Of a stretch of DNA of 64,000 bases, positions 9,291 through 17,709 are shown one piece after another. Under the pieces are notes generated by a model that saw only the letters and a program-made list of their open reading frames with translations, was not told where the DNA came from and did no database searches. The first letter of the stretch is position 1. Every line of letters starts with the position of its first letter. Both the position numbers and the translations under genes were made by a program. The DNA comes from Dasania marina DSM 21967 (GTDB taxonomy: Bacteria > Pseudomonadota > Gammaproteobacteria > Pseudomonadales > Dasaniaceae). The DNA is taken from contig NZ_KB891588.1 in the NCBI RefSeq assembly GCF_000373485.1, positions 62,193 through 126,192 of the forward strand, given 5' to 3'.

Positions 9291-10505
9291 ATGGGTGTGG
9301 AATTAGTTGTAGGCCAAATATTACTGGTAGTGGCCATGGCGCTATGCGGTTTAATTTTAAATCGCCTGTTAAAAATTGATAACAGTTTAGGCTGCTTATT
9401 GGTGGGCGTAGCTGCAGGCTGGTTAGTGCCGCAATGGGGTATAGATACCGGCATTAGAGCCAACAACTTGCAAGACTTGGTCTTTTACCTGTTGCTACCT
9501 ATATTAATTTTTGAAGCCGTCTGGCATATAGAACCCGGTGACTTAAAACGCTGGTTAAAACCCATCTTATTGCTGGCCAGTGTAGGCGTAGTACTTAGCA
9601 CCTTATTTAGCGCCGTGCTTATTTATTACGGCATAAACCATCCCAGCGGCTTCCCCTGGATAGCCGCCTTGATTTGCGGCGTAGTGTTAGCCACCACCGA
9701 TCCGGTAATCACTACCGCCAAGCTAGAGCAGCATAAAGCACCTAAGGGCCTTATCACCCTGATAAAAGGCGAAAGTTTATTTAGCGATGCCACCACTATT
9801 GTTTTGTTTTCGCTGCTTATTGCCATTGCCACGCACAGTGCAAGTAGCAGCAATCTTTCTATAAGTACTTTTTTTATCAGTGTATTTATGGGCGGGTTGA
9901 TATTGGGCGGCATTATGGGTTTAATCGCCGCCATACTGACCTTGCTACTGGCCAGCCACTCCACCACCCGCATTGTTTTATTATTTGCAGCTGTGGGTAG
10001 CTTTTATTTAGCTAAAAACATATTTGAAGTATCAGGCATTATGGCAGTGATGGGTACAGCCATAGTCGCCCGTATGTGCCTCAACGAAAAAGAGCACAGC
10101 TTTTTATTAGGGGCCGACGGCAACTGGCACTGGCTGGCCTTATTATTTAGCAGCATCTTATTTGTGTTAATGGGCCTAGTGATTACCCCCGATATGTTTA
10201 GCCATCAATGGCTAGCCATTTTAATAGGTATAGGCGCAGCCATTCTTAGCCGTAGCGCCACCATCTTTATTTGCACTATAGCCAGCATTCCCTTCAGCCA
10301 CAGCATACAAAAAAATTGGAAGGGGGTATTAATATGGGGGGATATACGTGGGGTGGTAGCCATAGCCTTAGTGCTTACCTTGCCCACCAGCTTGAGTTAT
10401 TGGTGGACCATACAATCTATAGTGTTTGGGGTAGTGCTGTTTAACTTGCTTATCCAAGCGCCTACTAGCCGCTGGCTAATACGTAAAATAACAGCGGATG
10501 AATAG
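9291..10505 (+). CDS. CPA1-type Na+(K+)/H+ antiporter
   Basis: A polytopic membrane protein of 404 residues with about twelve hydrophobic helices. The helix with TTDPVITTAKLEQHKAP and GESLFSDATTIVLF contains the paired acidic residues expected of NhaP-type cation/proton exchangers, and the late IRGVVAIALVLTLP helix is also typical. It should exchange monovalent cations for protons in ion and pH homeostasis. A good ribosome-binding site (AAGGGAAA) precedes the ATG. It probably shares a transcript with the upstream flavoprotein and converges on the next gene with a 3-base gap. Confidence 0.88.
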   Translation: MGVELVVGQILLVVAMALCGLILNRLLKIDNSLGCLLVGVAAGWLVPQWGIDTGIRANNLQDLVFYLLLPILIFEAVWHIEPGDLKRWLKPILLLASVGVVLSTLFSAVLIYYGINHPSGFPWIAALICGVVLATTDPVITTAKLEQHKAPKGLITLIKGESLFSDATTIVLFSLLIAIATHSASSSNLSISTFFISVFMGGLILGGIMGLIAAILTLLLASHSTTRIVLLFAAVGSFYLAKNIFEVSGIMAVMGTAIVARMCLNEKEHSFLLGADGNWHWLALLFSSILFVLMGLVITPDMFSHQWLAILIGIGAAILSRSATIFICTIASIPFSHSIQKNWKGVLIWGDIRGVVAIALVLTLPTSLSYWWTIQSIVFGVVLFNLLIQAPTSRWLIRKITADE

Positions 10506-10508
10506 CGC

Positions 10509-10877
10509 TTAACGTACTGCGACCTCAACCTGCCTATCGCTAAAAAATGTTTCTAGCATAGTGCCGTAGCGACCATAGTCTTCATCACTAAGCTGCAACG
10601 CGATGTCAAAGCTCAGCACGTCGGGTAATTTATATAAAGGAGATTTTAGCGTAAGGGTAAATTGTTTTTTGCTTAGGCTAACTGATGCAGCCACATCAAA
10701 GCCGGCATGAACGGGATCTTTATATTCTATATAAACCCCATCATCTTCTTTATGCCCTATCTCTTCCAAACGCTGTAAAAACAGATATTCATCGTCATTA
10801 TAAAAGGCAAGCACATGGTAGCCCTGCTCTAATTGTAGGCTGACTTCACTGGCGTTAAATTGTATAGGCTTCATCAT
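10509..10877 (-). CDS. Imm10-like immunity family protein (tentative)
   Basis: A 122-residue cytoplasmic protein whose pattern resembles the Imm10 immunity family. YLFLQRLEEI is followed by an acidic GVYIEYKDP strand, an alternating SVSLSKKQFTLTLKS hairpin and a final DVLSFDIALQLSDEDYGRYGTML segment. No toxin or polymorphic secretion gene is adjacent. It lies 23 bases after the M48 protease stop on the same strand, so it is probably the last gene of a lemA-M48-imm10 unit. The family call is from remembered pattern only. Confidence 0.5.
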   Translation of the reverse strand: MMKPIQFNASEVSLQLEQGYHVLAFYNDDEYLFLQRLEEIGHKEDDGVYIEYKDPVHAGFDVAASVSLSKKQFTLTLKSPLYKLPDVLSFDIALQLSDEDYGRYGTMLETFFSDRQVEVAVR

Positions 10878-10900
10878 TTTTCCACAGCGCTATGCTGTTG

Positions 10901-12853
10901 TTAGCTCATTAATAGCCGAGGTTGAGGGCAATCCATCACTGCAGCGATGGCTGTTAACACTTCTTGTTCAATAGGGCTGACCACGCCATCATGGCTGACA
11001 CAATCAGCAAACCCTTTTAGTAATTTAGGCTTTAGCAGCGGAAAGCAGTTAGCTAATTGATTAACCGCTTTCACAAAATCATCCATACTGCAGTCCTGCT
11101 CAGGCAATAACGTTAAGGTGTATAAACCTGCGGTATTGGCACCTTTAGTAAACCCACGATGCTGTTCGCCTTCATCATCATGCCCGTAGCGCACCAACGC
11201 AGACAATACTATAGCGTAGGGCTTGGCAACCTGTTTAGCCTTTTTATATTGCGGCTTGCTGGCTCGTATGGTTTCAAACTCTGGCGCCAGATAATGACGC
11301 ACCAATTGAAATAGGCACCATTCAAATATTTCAAATTTTTTATCGGCGCGTATGATTAACAATAAGGTTTTTTTAAACTGCTTGTATTGCTCTGCCGATA
11401 ACATTTTTAACGCTGGCAAACTTAACTCAATTAACGGTAAACGCAAGCTGACATCTAAGCCCGCAACGTCCTCTTTAATTTGCAGGCATAGCATTACCAA
11501 ACCTTTAACCTGACATTGTTCTATATAAGTTATTTGCTGCTCGGCCGTAGCCTTATCGGCATCGAGTAATAAGCTATACACCAAAGCACTGGCTCCCAAA
11601 GGTTCATGAGCAAGCTTTTTTAACCCATAGGGAATGCTCTCTATGCTGTGCTCGGCATCGGCTACCGCCGAATGTATAGCTTGGGTCTGTTGTGCGGCAA
11701 CAAAAGCAGCGCCGGCAACGGCGGCCATAGCGGCCTGCCCCTTGCGTTGCTCTTTGCCATGCAAGGCTGCGCCCGCCTGCGCACTGGCCTCTACGCGCAT
11801 GCGACGGCTAATCATAGCGCCATTCCAGCCTGGCTCTATTTTTCTAATACGCTTTTCTATTTCGGGGTGAGTATCAAAGCTAGCCCAGCTGCCCAACGCC
11901 TCGGCAATAAACATATGGCTAATCTCACTGGCTTTGGCACTGAACACCCGTGACCCCGCTTGATAACCCCCAATAATTTTTAAGGCATTAGCGATGCCTT
12001 GTGGGTTGCGGGTAAATTGCACCGCTGAGGCATCGGCTAAAAATTCACGCTGCCTACTAATAGCGGCTTTAATCAAACCGCCAAAAAAAACACCCAGCCA
12101 ACCTATAATGACAAAGGCCAAGCCCAGCATAAACACCCGGGCATCACCGGAGCGCTTAGTGGTGTGATAACCGCCATGGCGGCCACCGGCGCGCATAATC
12201 AGCTCGCCTATATTACCGATAAAAACAATACCGGATAACAGCGCAATCATGCGCAGGTTTAAGCGCATATCGCCGTTAAGTATATGGCTAAATTCGTGCG
12301 CCACTACCCCTTGCAGTTGCTCACTATCAAACTGCTCTATGGCCCCCTGGGTAACACCAATCACTGCATCGGCTGGGGTATTACCCGCGGCAAAAGCGTT
12401 AATACCTTTTTCGCCGCGCAACAAATACACCGCAGGCACCGGCATGCCGGAGGCCAAGGCCATTTCTTCCACCACGTTAAGCACGCGCTTTTCATTAACA
12501 TTGTCGGTATTGGGATGTATGCGTACGCCACCCAAAGACTCGGCCACACGCTTGCCGCCGGCCGCTAACTGCAGCCATTTATAGGCTATCACTATGGCGA
12601 TAGCACTGCTGACCATAAGACTAATCTTGCCAAAATTTTGCCAGCTAAAATAATGGGCAAAGCTAGGTTTACCCGCACTGTGTAGCAACTCGGTGACATG
12701 GGAAGAATCTTGCAGCTGGCCATCCATCAGCCAAAAGGTAATAGCCACAACAAGATTGGTGATAGCAATAAGGCTGCACACCGCAACAGCAAACAAGGCA
12801 ATTAATATTTTACTGTTGCGGCGGGCCTGATCTTGCTCAGTGAAGAAATTCAC
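10901..12853 (-). CDS. M48 family membrane metalloprotease with long C-terminal extension
   Basis: The HtpX-like half spans residues 1-330. Two N-terminal membrane helices (about 17-42 and 77-95) are followed by the zinc motif HEFSH at 186-190, two further helices, and the REFLADASAVQF segment that supplies the third zinc ligand. Beyond residue 340 is about 300 residues absent from HtpX, including an Ala-rich helix and a helical region rich in Leu. It should cleave membrane or envelope proteins. It follows lemA by 16 bases, a pairing seen widely in proteobacteria. Confidence 0.88.
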   Translation of the reverse strand: MNFFTEQDQARRNSKILIALFAVAVCSLIAITNLVVAITFWLMDGQLQDSSHVTELLHSAGKPSFAHYFSWQNFGKISLMVSSAIAIVIAYKWLQLAAGGKRVAESLGGVRIHPNTDNVNEKRVLNVVEEMALASGMPVPAVYLLRGEKGINAFAAGNTPADAVIGVTQGAIEQFDSEQLQGVVAHEFSHILNGDMRLNLRMIALLSGIVFIGNIGELIMRAGGRHGGYHTTKRSGDARVFMLGLAFVIIGWLGVFFGGLIKAAISRQREFLADASAVQFTRNPQGIANALKIIGGYQAGSRVFSAKASEISHMFIAEALGSWASFDTHPEIEKRIRKIEPGWNGAMISRRMRVEASAQAGAALHGKEQRKGQAAMAAVAGAAFVAAQQTQAIHSAVADAEHSIESIPYGLKKLAHEPLGASALVYSLLLDADKATAEQQITYIEQCQVKGLVMLCLQIKEDVAGLDVSLRLPLIELSLPALKMLSAEQYKQFKKTLLLIIRADKKFEIFEWCLFQLVRHYLAPEFETIRASKPQYKKAKQVAKPYAIVLSALVRYGHDDEGEQHRGFTKGANTAGLYTLTLLPEQDCSMDDFVKAVNQLANCFPLLKPKLLKGFADCVSHDGVVSPIEQEVLTAIAAVMDCPQPRLLMS

Positions 12854-12869
12854 GGCTTAGCAGACATGA

Positions 12870-13463
12870 TTAAAAGGAAACTTTAGGCGCGGCCTGTATG
12901 GCGGCGCTATCCTCAAACTCTAATAGGCTAGCGTCTTTAGGGTGGCCAAACTTTTTCGCAAAAAACACCGGGGGAAATGATTGCTTGTAGCTATTGTATT
13001 CAGTCACCGCATCATTAAAAGCCTGCCTAGCAAAAGCCACGCGATTTTCGGTGGTGGTTAATTCTTCGGTAAGCTGCATCATATTTTGATTGGCTTTTAA
13101 ATCGGGATAGGCCTCCATCACCATATTCATTTTACCCAAGGCTCCCTGTAATACCCCTTCGGCCCCCGCCAAACCTTGAATCGCACTGCCGCTAGGGTCG
13201 GCCGCAGCCCCTTTCAACATCGTCATCGCCTCATTGCGAGCACTAATCACCGCCTCTAAGGTTTCGCGCTCATGGCTCATATAAGCTTTAGCGGTTTCGA
13301 CTAAATTGGGGATTAAGTCGTAGCGGCGTTTAAGCTGCACTTCGATTTGTGAGAACGCATTTTGGAAGCGATTTCTTAAAGTGACTAATTGATTATAAAT
13401 ACCGACAATGTAAACAATCGAACCAAAAATAATCACCCAGAAGATAATTGATGATAAATCCAT
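12870..13463 (-). CDS. lemA: LemA family protein
   Basis: One N-terminal membrane helix (residues 5-22) is followed by the long LemA helical bundle. Family hallmarks are YNQLVTLRNRFQNAFSQIEVQLKRRYDLIPNLV and the later ENRVAFARQAFNDAVTEYN segment. The length of 197 residues is normal. LemA proteins are membrane-bound with the bundle outside the cytoplasm, and their role is unsettled. An AAGGA ribosome-binding site lies nine bases before the ATG, and a heptanucleotide tandem repeat ends 21 bases before it. Confidence 0.92.
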   Translation of the reverse strand: MDLSSIIFWVIIFGSIVYIVGIYNQLVTLRNRFQNAFSQIEVQLKRRYDLIPNLVETAKAYMSHERETLEAVISARNEAMTMLKGAAADPSGSAIQGLAGAEGVLQGALGKMNMVMEAYPDLKANQNMMQLTEELTTTENRVAFARQAFNDAVTEYNSYKQSFPPVFFAKKFGHPKDASLLEFEDSAAIQAAPKVSF

Positions 13464-13483
13464 GTTGTTAGTCCTTTGGTCAT

Positions 13484-13532
13484 AAGCTGTAAGCTGTAAG
13501 CTGTAAGCTGTAAGCTGTAAGCTGTAAGCTGT
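13484..13532. repeat. Seven tandem copies of AAGCTGT upstream of lemA
   Basis: Seven perfect, uninterrupted copies of the heptamer AAGCTGT (49 bases) lie between the lemA ribosome-binding site and any upstream promoter. Copy-number change by slippage would alter the spacing or leader length of the lemA-M48 transcript. Confidence 0.95.
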
Positions 13533-13611
13533 GATTATTATTTCTCTACGACCTGGCTAAGGCCACGTAATACTTGATTAAATGTTAATTTAACTGAAAT
13601 ATCAATTGTAA

Positions 13612-13642
13612 AAAAATGGGAGGCACACAGCCTCCCATTTTT
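13612..13642 (-). terminator. Terminator of the fumarase gene
   Basis: Stem AAAAATGGGAGGC and its perfect complement around an ACACA loop, with A/T tails on both sides. It lies 32 bases after the fumarase stop on the minus strand and has the form of an intrinsic terminator. Confidence 0.85.
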
Positions 13643-13674
13643 AATCTTGCTACTTGTAGCTTAAAGCTTGCCGC

Positions 13675-15192
13675 TTATCTAACCTCTATCGCTTCCGCCT
13701 CTATTTTTTTCGACCAGAAAGCGGGGCCTGTTTGGTGTATAGACTCGCCTTGGTAGTCTACCGCTACGGTGACGGGCATATCTTCTAGCTCAAATTCATA
13801 GATAGCTTCCATACCCAATTCGGGGAAACCGACTACTTTAGAGGCTTTAATCGCTTGCGCCACTAGGAAGGCTGCGCCACCTACGGCCATAAGGTAAACC
13901 GATTCAAACTCTTTAATAGCCTCTATAGCGATAGGGCCGCGCTCGGCTTTACCTATCATGCCCAGTAAGCCGGTTTCAGCCAGCATGGTACGGGTAAATT
14001 TATCCATGCGAGTAGCGGTGGTGGGGCCGGCGGGGCCTACCACTTCGTCACCAATAGGATCGACTGGGCCCACGTAGTATATAAAACGGCCTTGCATAGA
14101 CACCGGCAGCTCTTCACCGTTGTTAATCATGTCTACCATTTTTTTATGGGCAGCATCACGGCCGGTTAACATCTTGCCGTTTAACAATAAGGTATCACCG
14201 GGCTTCCAGCCTTTTACCTCTTCTTTAGTGACGGTATCTAGATTTACGCGCTTCACATTGGCACCGGCTTCGCGGGTCACTTCTGGCCAATCTTCTAGCT
14301 TGGGTGGGGTTAACTTGGCTGAGCCACTGCCATCTAGCGTGAAGTGAGTGTGGCGGGTAGCGGCACAGTTGGGGATCATGGCTATGGCTTTGTTAGCGGC
14401 GTGCGAGGGGAAATCTTTGACCTTCACATCCAACACCGTGGTTAAGCCACCTAGGCCCTGGGCACCTATACCTAGCTTGTTAACCTTTTCGTGCAGCTCT
14501 AAGCGCAGCTCTTCGGCGCGATTGCTGGCACCACGCTGTTGCAAATCTTGTATATCGACAGGTTCTAATAAGGATTCTTTAGCCAACATCATGGCTTTTT
14601 CGGCGGTGCCACCTATGCCTATGCCTAGCATGCCCGGCGGACACCAGCCCGCGCCCATTTGCGGCACCATGTTTAATACCCAATCCACTACCGAGTCTGA
14701 GGGGTTAAGCATGGCAAATTTAGACTTGGCCTCGCTGCCGCCACCCTTAGCGGCTACATGCACCTCTACGGTGTCGCCGGGCACGATTTCATAATGCACC
14801 ACACCCGGGGTGTTATCTTTAGTGTTGGTTCTAGCGCCATCGGGATCAGCCAAAATAGAGGCTCGTAAGACATTATCAGGGTTCATATAGGCACGGCGTA
14901 TGCCTTCGTTACACATATCAGTAACCGACATGGTGGCATCCCACTGCACATTCATACCTACTTTTAAGAAGACGGTAACGATACCAGTATCTTGGCAAAT
15001 AGGACGGTGGCCTTCGGCGCACATACGAGAATTGATTAAGATTTGCGCCATCGCGTCTTTGGCAGCAGGGTTCTGCTCGCGCTGATAGGCCTTGTCTACC
15101 GCTTGGATAAAATCTAGCGGGTGGTAATAAGAGATGAATTGCAGCGCATCAGCAATGCTATCTATTAAGTCATCTTGGCGAATAATGGTCAT
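13675..15192 (-). CDS. fumA: Fumarate hydratase, class I (4Fe-4S)
   Basis: This TCA-cycle enzyme interconverts fumarate and malate using an oxygen-sensitive iron-sulphur cluster. It has 505 residues, the usual length for fused-domain class I enzymes. Recognisable blocks are the N-terminal RPICQDTGIVTVFLKVG, KGGGSEAKSKFAMLNPSD, the GAGWCPPGMLGIGIGGTAEKA region, and in the C-terminal half GPTTATRMDKF and GKAERG. Cluster cysteines are present in ICQDTG and GWCPPG, with a third in IPNCAATRH. The gene is monocistronic, with a strong terminator. Confidence 0.93.
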   Translation of the reverse strand: MTIIRQDDLIDSIADALQFISYYHPLDFIQAVDKAYQREQNPAAKDAMAQILINSRMCAEGHRPICQDTGIVTVFLKVGMNVQWDATMSVTDMCNEGIRRAYMNPDNVLRASILADPDGARTNTKDNTPGVVHYEIVPGDTVEVHVAAKGGGSEAKSKFAMLNPSDSVVDWVLNMVPQMGAGWCPPGMLGIGIGGTAEKAMMLAKESLLEPVDIQDLQQRGASNRAEELRLELHEKVNKLGIGAQGLGGLTTVLDVKVKDFPSHAANKAIAMIPNCAATRHTHFTLDGSGSAKLTPPKLEDWPEVTREAGANVKRVNLDTVTKEEVKGWKPGDTLLLNGKMLTGRDAAHKKMVDMINNGEELPVSMQGRFIYYVGPVDPIGDEVVGPAGPTTATRMDKFTRTMLAETGLLGMIGKAERGPIAIEAIKEFESVYLMAVGGAAFLVAQAIKASKVVGFPELGMEAIYEFELEDMPVTVAVDYQGESIHQTGPAFWSKKIEAEAIEVR

Positions 15193-15502
15193 ACAGGCTC
15201 CCTGATATAGCCGCTGGGTAGAAGGTTACAGGCCGCAATAGGCCCTTATAAAACGCGGCTATTGTACACCAAAATACCGCTTTTGCCCGCTTACAGGCGC
15301 GCTAAATCCCCACGGCCTACCCTCTCTGCTGGCGTTCCTAATAAGACCATGCAAAATAATATGGCCCCCTAAGCATTTTATTGCCGGCCATTCAGTTTGG
15401 GTTCAGCTCTGAAAGTTATACTAAGTCCATCAAATAACAATCCTGTTTGATGACTGGTATTAACATCCATGGTTTATGGTAAAAAATAATAGAGACAACA
15501 CT
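15193..15502. other. Divergent intergenic region between fumarase and a small secreted protein gene
   Basis: No gene is visible. The region must hold the fumarase promoter on the minus strand and that of the small exported protein on the plus strand. Close to the latter, the pair TTCAGTTTGGG-TTCAG looks like a short direct repeat with 11-base spacing, the sort bound by OmpR-type response regulators, followed by a TATACT -10-like hexamer. These sites are suggestions only. Confidence 0.4.
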
Positions 15503-15769
15503 ATGAAATTCAAACATTTACTAACAGCAGTAGTATTAGCCGCCGTATCTACAACGGTTATGGCCGCCCGTCCTGTGAGTATTAAATACAGCGAAGATAT
15601 CGTTTTAGAAGATGACGAAGTGTATTCATACTATGTCGTTTCCTGCTCTAACGGTGAAAGCAAAGATATTTCAGCTTGGGACAACCGCAAAACTTGGTGC
15701 GTAGGCAAAGGCTCTAAAGAAGATTGCAGCAAGAAACAAATCAAAACTGCTAAGCAAGTTTGTCGCTAG
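15503..15769 (+). CDS. Small exported four-cysteine protein, unknown
   Basis: The 88-residue product starts with a clear signal peptide (MKFKHLLTAVVLAAVSTTVMA). The mature part has four cysteines at 48, 66, 75 and 87, suggesting two disulphides in the periplasm. I chose the ATG directly before the signal peptide rather than one nine codons upstream, which would add a charged, non-signal-like stretch. I do not recognise the family. It is monocistronic, with a strong bidirectional terminator after it. Confidence 0.65.
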   Translation: MKFKHLLTAVVLAAVSTTVMAARPVSIKYSEDIVLEDDEVYSYYVVSCSNGESKDISAWDNRKTWCVGKGSKEDCSKKQIKTAKQVCR

Positions 15770-15792
15770 ACTCTCTTTAAAGAGTAAGTAGC

Positions 15793-15833
15793 AGACACAA
15801 AAAAACCGGGCATTGCCCGGTTTTTTTGTGTCT
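15793..15833. terminator. Bidirectional terminator between convergent genes
   Basis: A long palindrome in which AGACACAAAAAAACCGGGCA pairs with its complement, so both strands read a GC stem followed by seven T. It serves the small exported protein gene and the convergent PuuD-like gene. Confidence 0.92.
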
Positions 15834-15842
15834 CAGTACTAG

Positions 15843-16505
15843 CTATACCAGCTGTAACAAGCCTACACATACAACCGCTAACGCGAGACTAGAGTGAATA
15901 ACACCCTTCACACTAGCCATAGGCCCTAACTTACCGAACATAGCATTTAGCTGCAGCAATACAACTAAAGCTAATACTGCAATAACGCCAGTAGTCAGGC
16001 CTTGAGATGCGCCAGCAGCGTGATCTATGAGGGTGCTGCCTTTGCCAGTGCCATGGAAAGAGGCCAGCATGCCGAACAACATAGGGATAGAAAACAACGT
16101 ATTGGTTCGTGAAGCTAATAAAGCCTTAGGACCGGCAACCGATGCATCACCTTCAACAATGCCGCAAACGATTTTTTGGTTTGGCCAGATAATTAACCAA
16201 ACGTTTAGGAACATAAAAGTACCCATTAACGCGCCCATGGCGATGAATCCATCAATACCGTGAGTCTTGCGAATACCCATCAACAACACCAAACCGGTAA
16301 TAAAGGTAAACATGGCGCCCCAACGGAACCACCACAACGCACGTGGCGCTAATTTTTTAGTGGCATCAGCCTTGGCGCTAGCCTCAGCCTCTTTGAAGTA
16401 TTCACCTTGAATAAAGTTGAAATAGTACAGTAGGCCTATCCACGTGATACCGAATAACACGTGCGCCCAGCGAAATAGTAGATCTAAGCTGATGATATTT
16501 TCCAT
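15843..16505 (-). CDS. PuuD-like urate hydroxylase membrane domain protein (short form)
   Basis: A polytopic membrane protein matching the urate-oxidase N-terminal (PuuD) domain: LLFRWAHVLFGITWIGLLYYFNFIQG at the start, an ALWWFRWGAMFTFITGL helix and a LNVWLIIWPNQKIV segment. About six helices are visible. Full-length PuuD adds a C-terminal cytochrome c domain that is missing here, since the protein ends after 220 residues with no CxxCH. No uric-acid or purine gene is adjacent, so oxidation of urate is doubtful and its electron acceptor is unknown. Confidence 0.72.
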   Translation of the reverse strand: MENIISLDLLFRWAHVLFGITWIGLLYYFNFIQGEYFKEAEASAKADATKKLAPRALWWFRWGAMFTFITGLVLLMGIRKTHGIDGFIAMGALMGTFMFLNVWLIIWPNQKIVCGIVEGDASVAGPKALLASRTNTLFSIPMLFGMLASFHGTGKGSTLIDHAAGASQGLTTGVIAVLALVVLLQLNAMFGKLGPMASVKGVIHSSLALAVVCVGLLQLV

Positions 16506-16765
16506 GAAACACCCCTAGTTGATTATGGAAGGATTATTGTTATTGAGGAGTTAGCTAACCCCTTAATACCTGAGTGCTTTTATAGGCTATTTAGCCATAA
16601 ATTTAAACCTCTTTTATAGAATTCCACTGTAATACTGTGTTTTTGCCGAAAAAATGACCGAAATATTAAAACAGATGAACCCACATAGTTTGTGCTTGTC
16701 CCTAGCCGTGCAATAATGCCGCACACGCGTCCACCCCTTAATAGCGAAATACTGATAAAAACACT

Positions 16766-17533
16766 ATGGCCAGCAACGATAACCGCCCACCCCACGACAA
16801 CATCGCCATCACCCCAGCACGTGATGAAATCGCCTCTTACCAACGCACCCAAAGCAAAGGTGCACTTAGCGGCTTGGGCGTAGTGCCCGATGTCGCCAGC
16901 AACGGCAGCGCCAGCAACAGCCTAAAAATCACCTTAGCCTTTGTCGTGGTGGTGTTAATACTCACTGCGGTACTAGCAGGCTTTTTACAACAGCGCCTCA
17001 AAGCCGCTGAACACACCCTTGCGCTCACCGAGGCCAGAGTCGCCGGATTGGAAAGTCGTTTATCAGTAACCGATGAAAGCATGGGTGAATCCAGCGAGGC
17101 CATGAAGGTCAAATTGCGCGAGATCGACTTTGAAGTGCGCAAGCTCTGGGACAATGTCTGGAAAAAGAGCAAAGAACGCCTAGAAATTTTAGAAACCAAA
17201 CAGCAAAGCCACGACCGCAGCCTTAACAATGTTAAAAGCTTTATAGACAGCACCGAGCAAAAACTGGCTAGCAACGACGTGGTCACCAACAAGCTTAACC
17301 AAAAGCTACAAACCCTAGACCAACTCAGCAACCAACTAGCCAGCAACGAGAAAAAACTCAAGGCCCAAGAGAGCACCTTAGAAAAAACCAACGACAAGGT
17401 TAACCTCTTCAACAACCGCCTAATCAAAGCCGAGCGCTTAAGCGCAGAAAACAAAGAACGTTTAGATTCAGTGGATCACTTTCGGCGTAAGGTGAATGCG
17501 GATTTGTTGAAATTGACCGGTGGTACGCCGTGA
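16766..17533 (+). CDS. Single-pass membrane coiled-coil protein, unknown
   Basis: A 255-residue protein with a polar cytoplasmic N-terminus (about 50 residues), one membrane helix (LKITLAFVVVVLILTAVLAGF, about 53-73) and a long charged helical tail with heptad-like Leu spacing out to the C-terminus. The tail should be periplasmic. I do not recognise a named family. Similar membrane coiled-coil proteins act in envelope organisation, but nothing here proves that. It stands alone between a minus-strand gene and an acetyltransferase gene. Confidence 0.65.
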   Translation: MASNDNRPPHDNIAITPARDEIASYQRTQSKGALSGLGVVPDVASNGSASNSLKITLAFVVVVLILTAVLAGFLQQRLKAAEHTLALTEARVAGLESRLSVTDESMGESSEAMKVKLREIDFEVRKLWDNVWKKSKERLEILETKQQSHDRSLNNVKSFIDSTEQKLASNDVVTNKLNQKLQTLDQLSNQLASNEKKLKAQESTLEKTNDKVNLFNNRLIKAERLSAENKERLDSVDHFRRKVNADLLKLTGGTP

Positions 17534-17540
17534 ATGCTGT

Positions 17541-17549
17541 AGTCGCTAG
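17541..17549. repeat. AGTCGCTAG intergenic motif
   Basis: A copy of the nine-base motif AGTCGCTAG (complement CTAGCGACT), which recurs in two other intergenic spacers of this window. Confidence 0.5.
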
Positions 17550-17580
17550 CTGTAAAAGAATCGTTAGATATCGACTTACT

Positions 17581-17610
17581 GTCATACCGGGTTTCACCCC
17601 GGCATCCATA
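17581..17610. repeat. REP-like palindromic intergenic element
   Basis: GTCATACCGGGTTTCACC followed by CCGGCATCC forms an imperfect palindrome of the type scattered through many proteobacterial genomes. A related copy occurs near 28.25 kb. Confidence 0.55.
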
Positions 17611-17709
17611 GAGCTACCTGATCAGCAAGCTAGTCTCTTTTGGCGGTAAGCTCTGCTGCCTCACATAACCGAGAGCTCGCTACAATCCATTTTCTTATTA
17701 AGGACAATA

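Noticed and set aside
13484-13532. Heptamer array as a CRISPR or iteron origin
   Set aside because: The units are seven bases with no spacers, and no cas, rep or replication gene is nearby; it is a simple tandem repeat.
16580-16852. Minus-strand 90-codon frame between the PuuD-like gene and the coiled-coil protein gene
   Set aside because: It overlaps the start of the coiled-coil gene, has low-complexity Val/Gly/Arg-rich sequence and no ribosome-binding site; no family is recognisable.
16837-17454. Long minus-strand frame across the coiled-coil gene
   Set aside because: Ser/Leu-rich antisense of a Lys/Glu/Asn-rich coiled coil, a common artefact; the plus-strand protein has a clear membrane helix and heptads.
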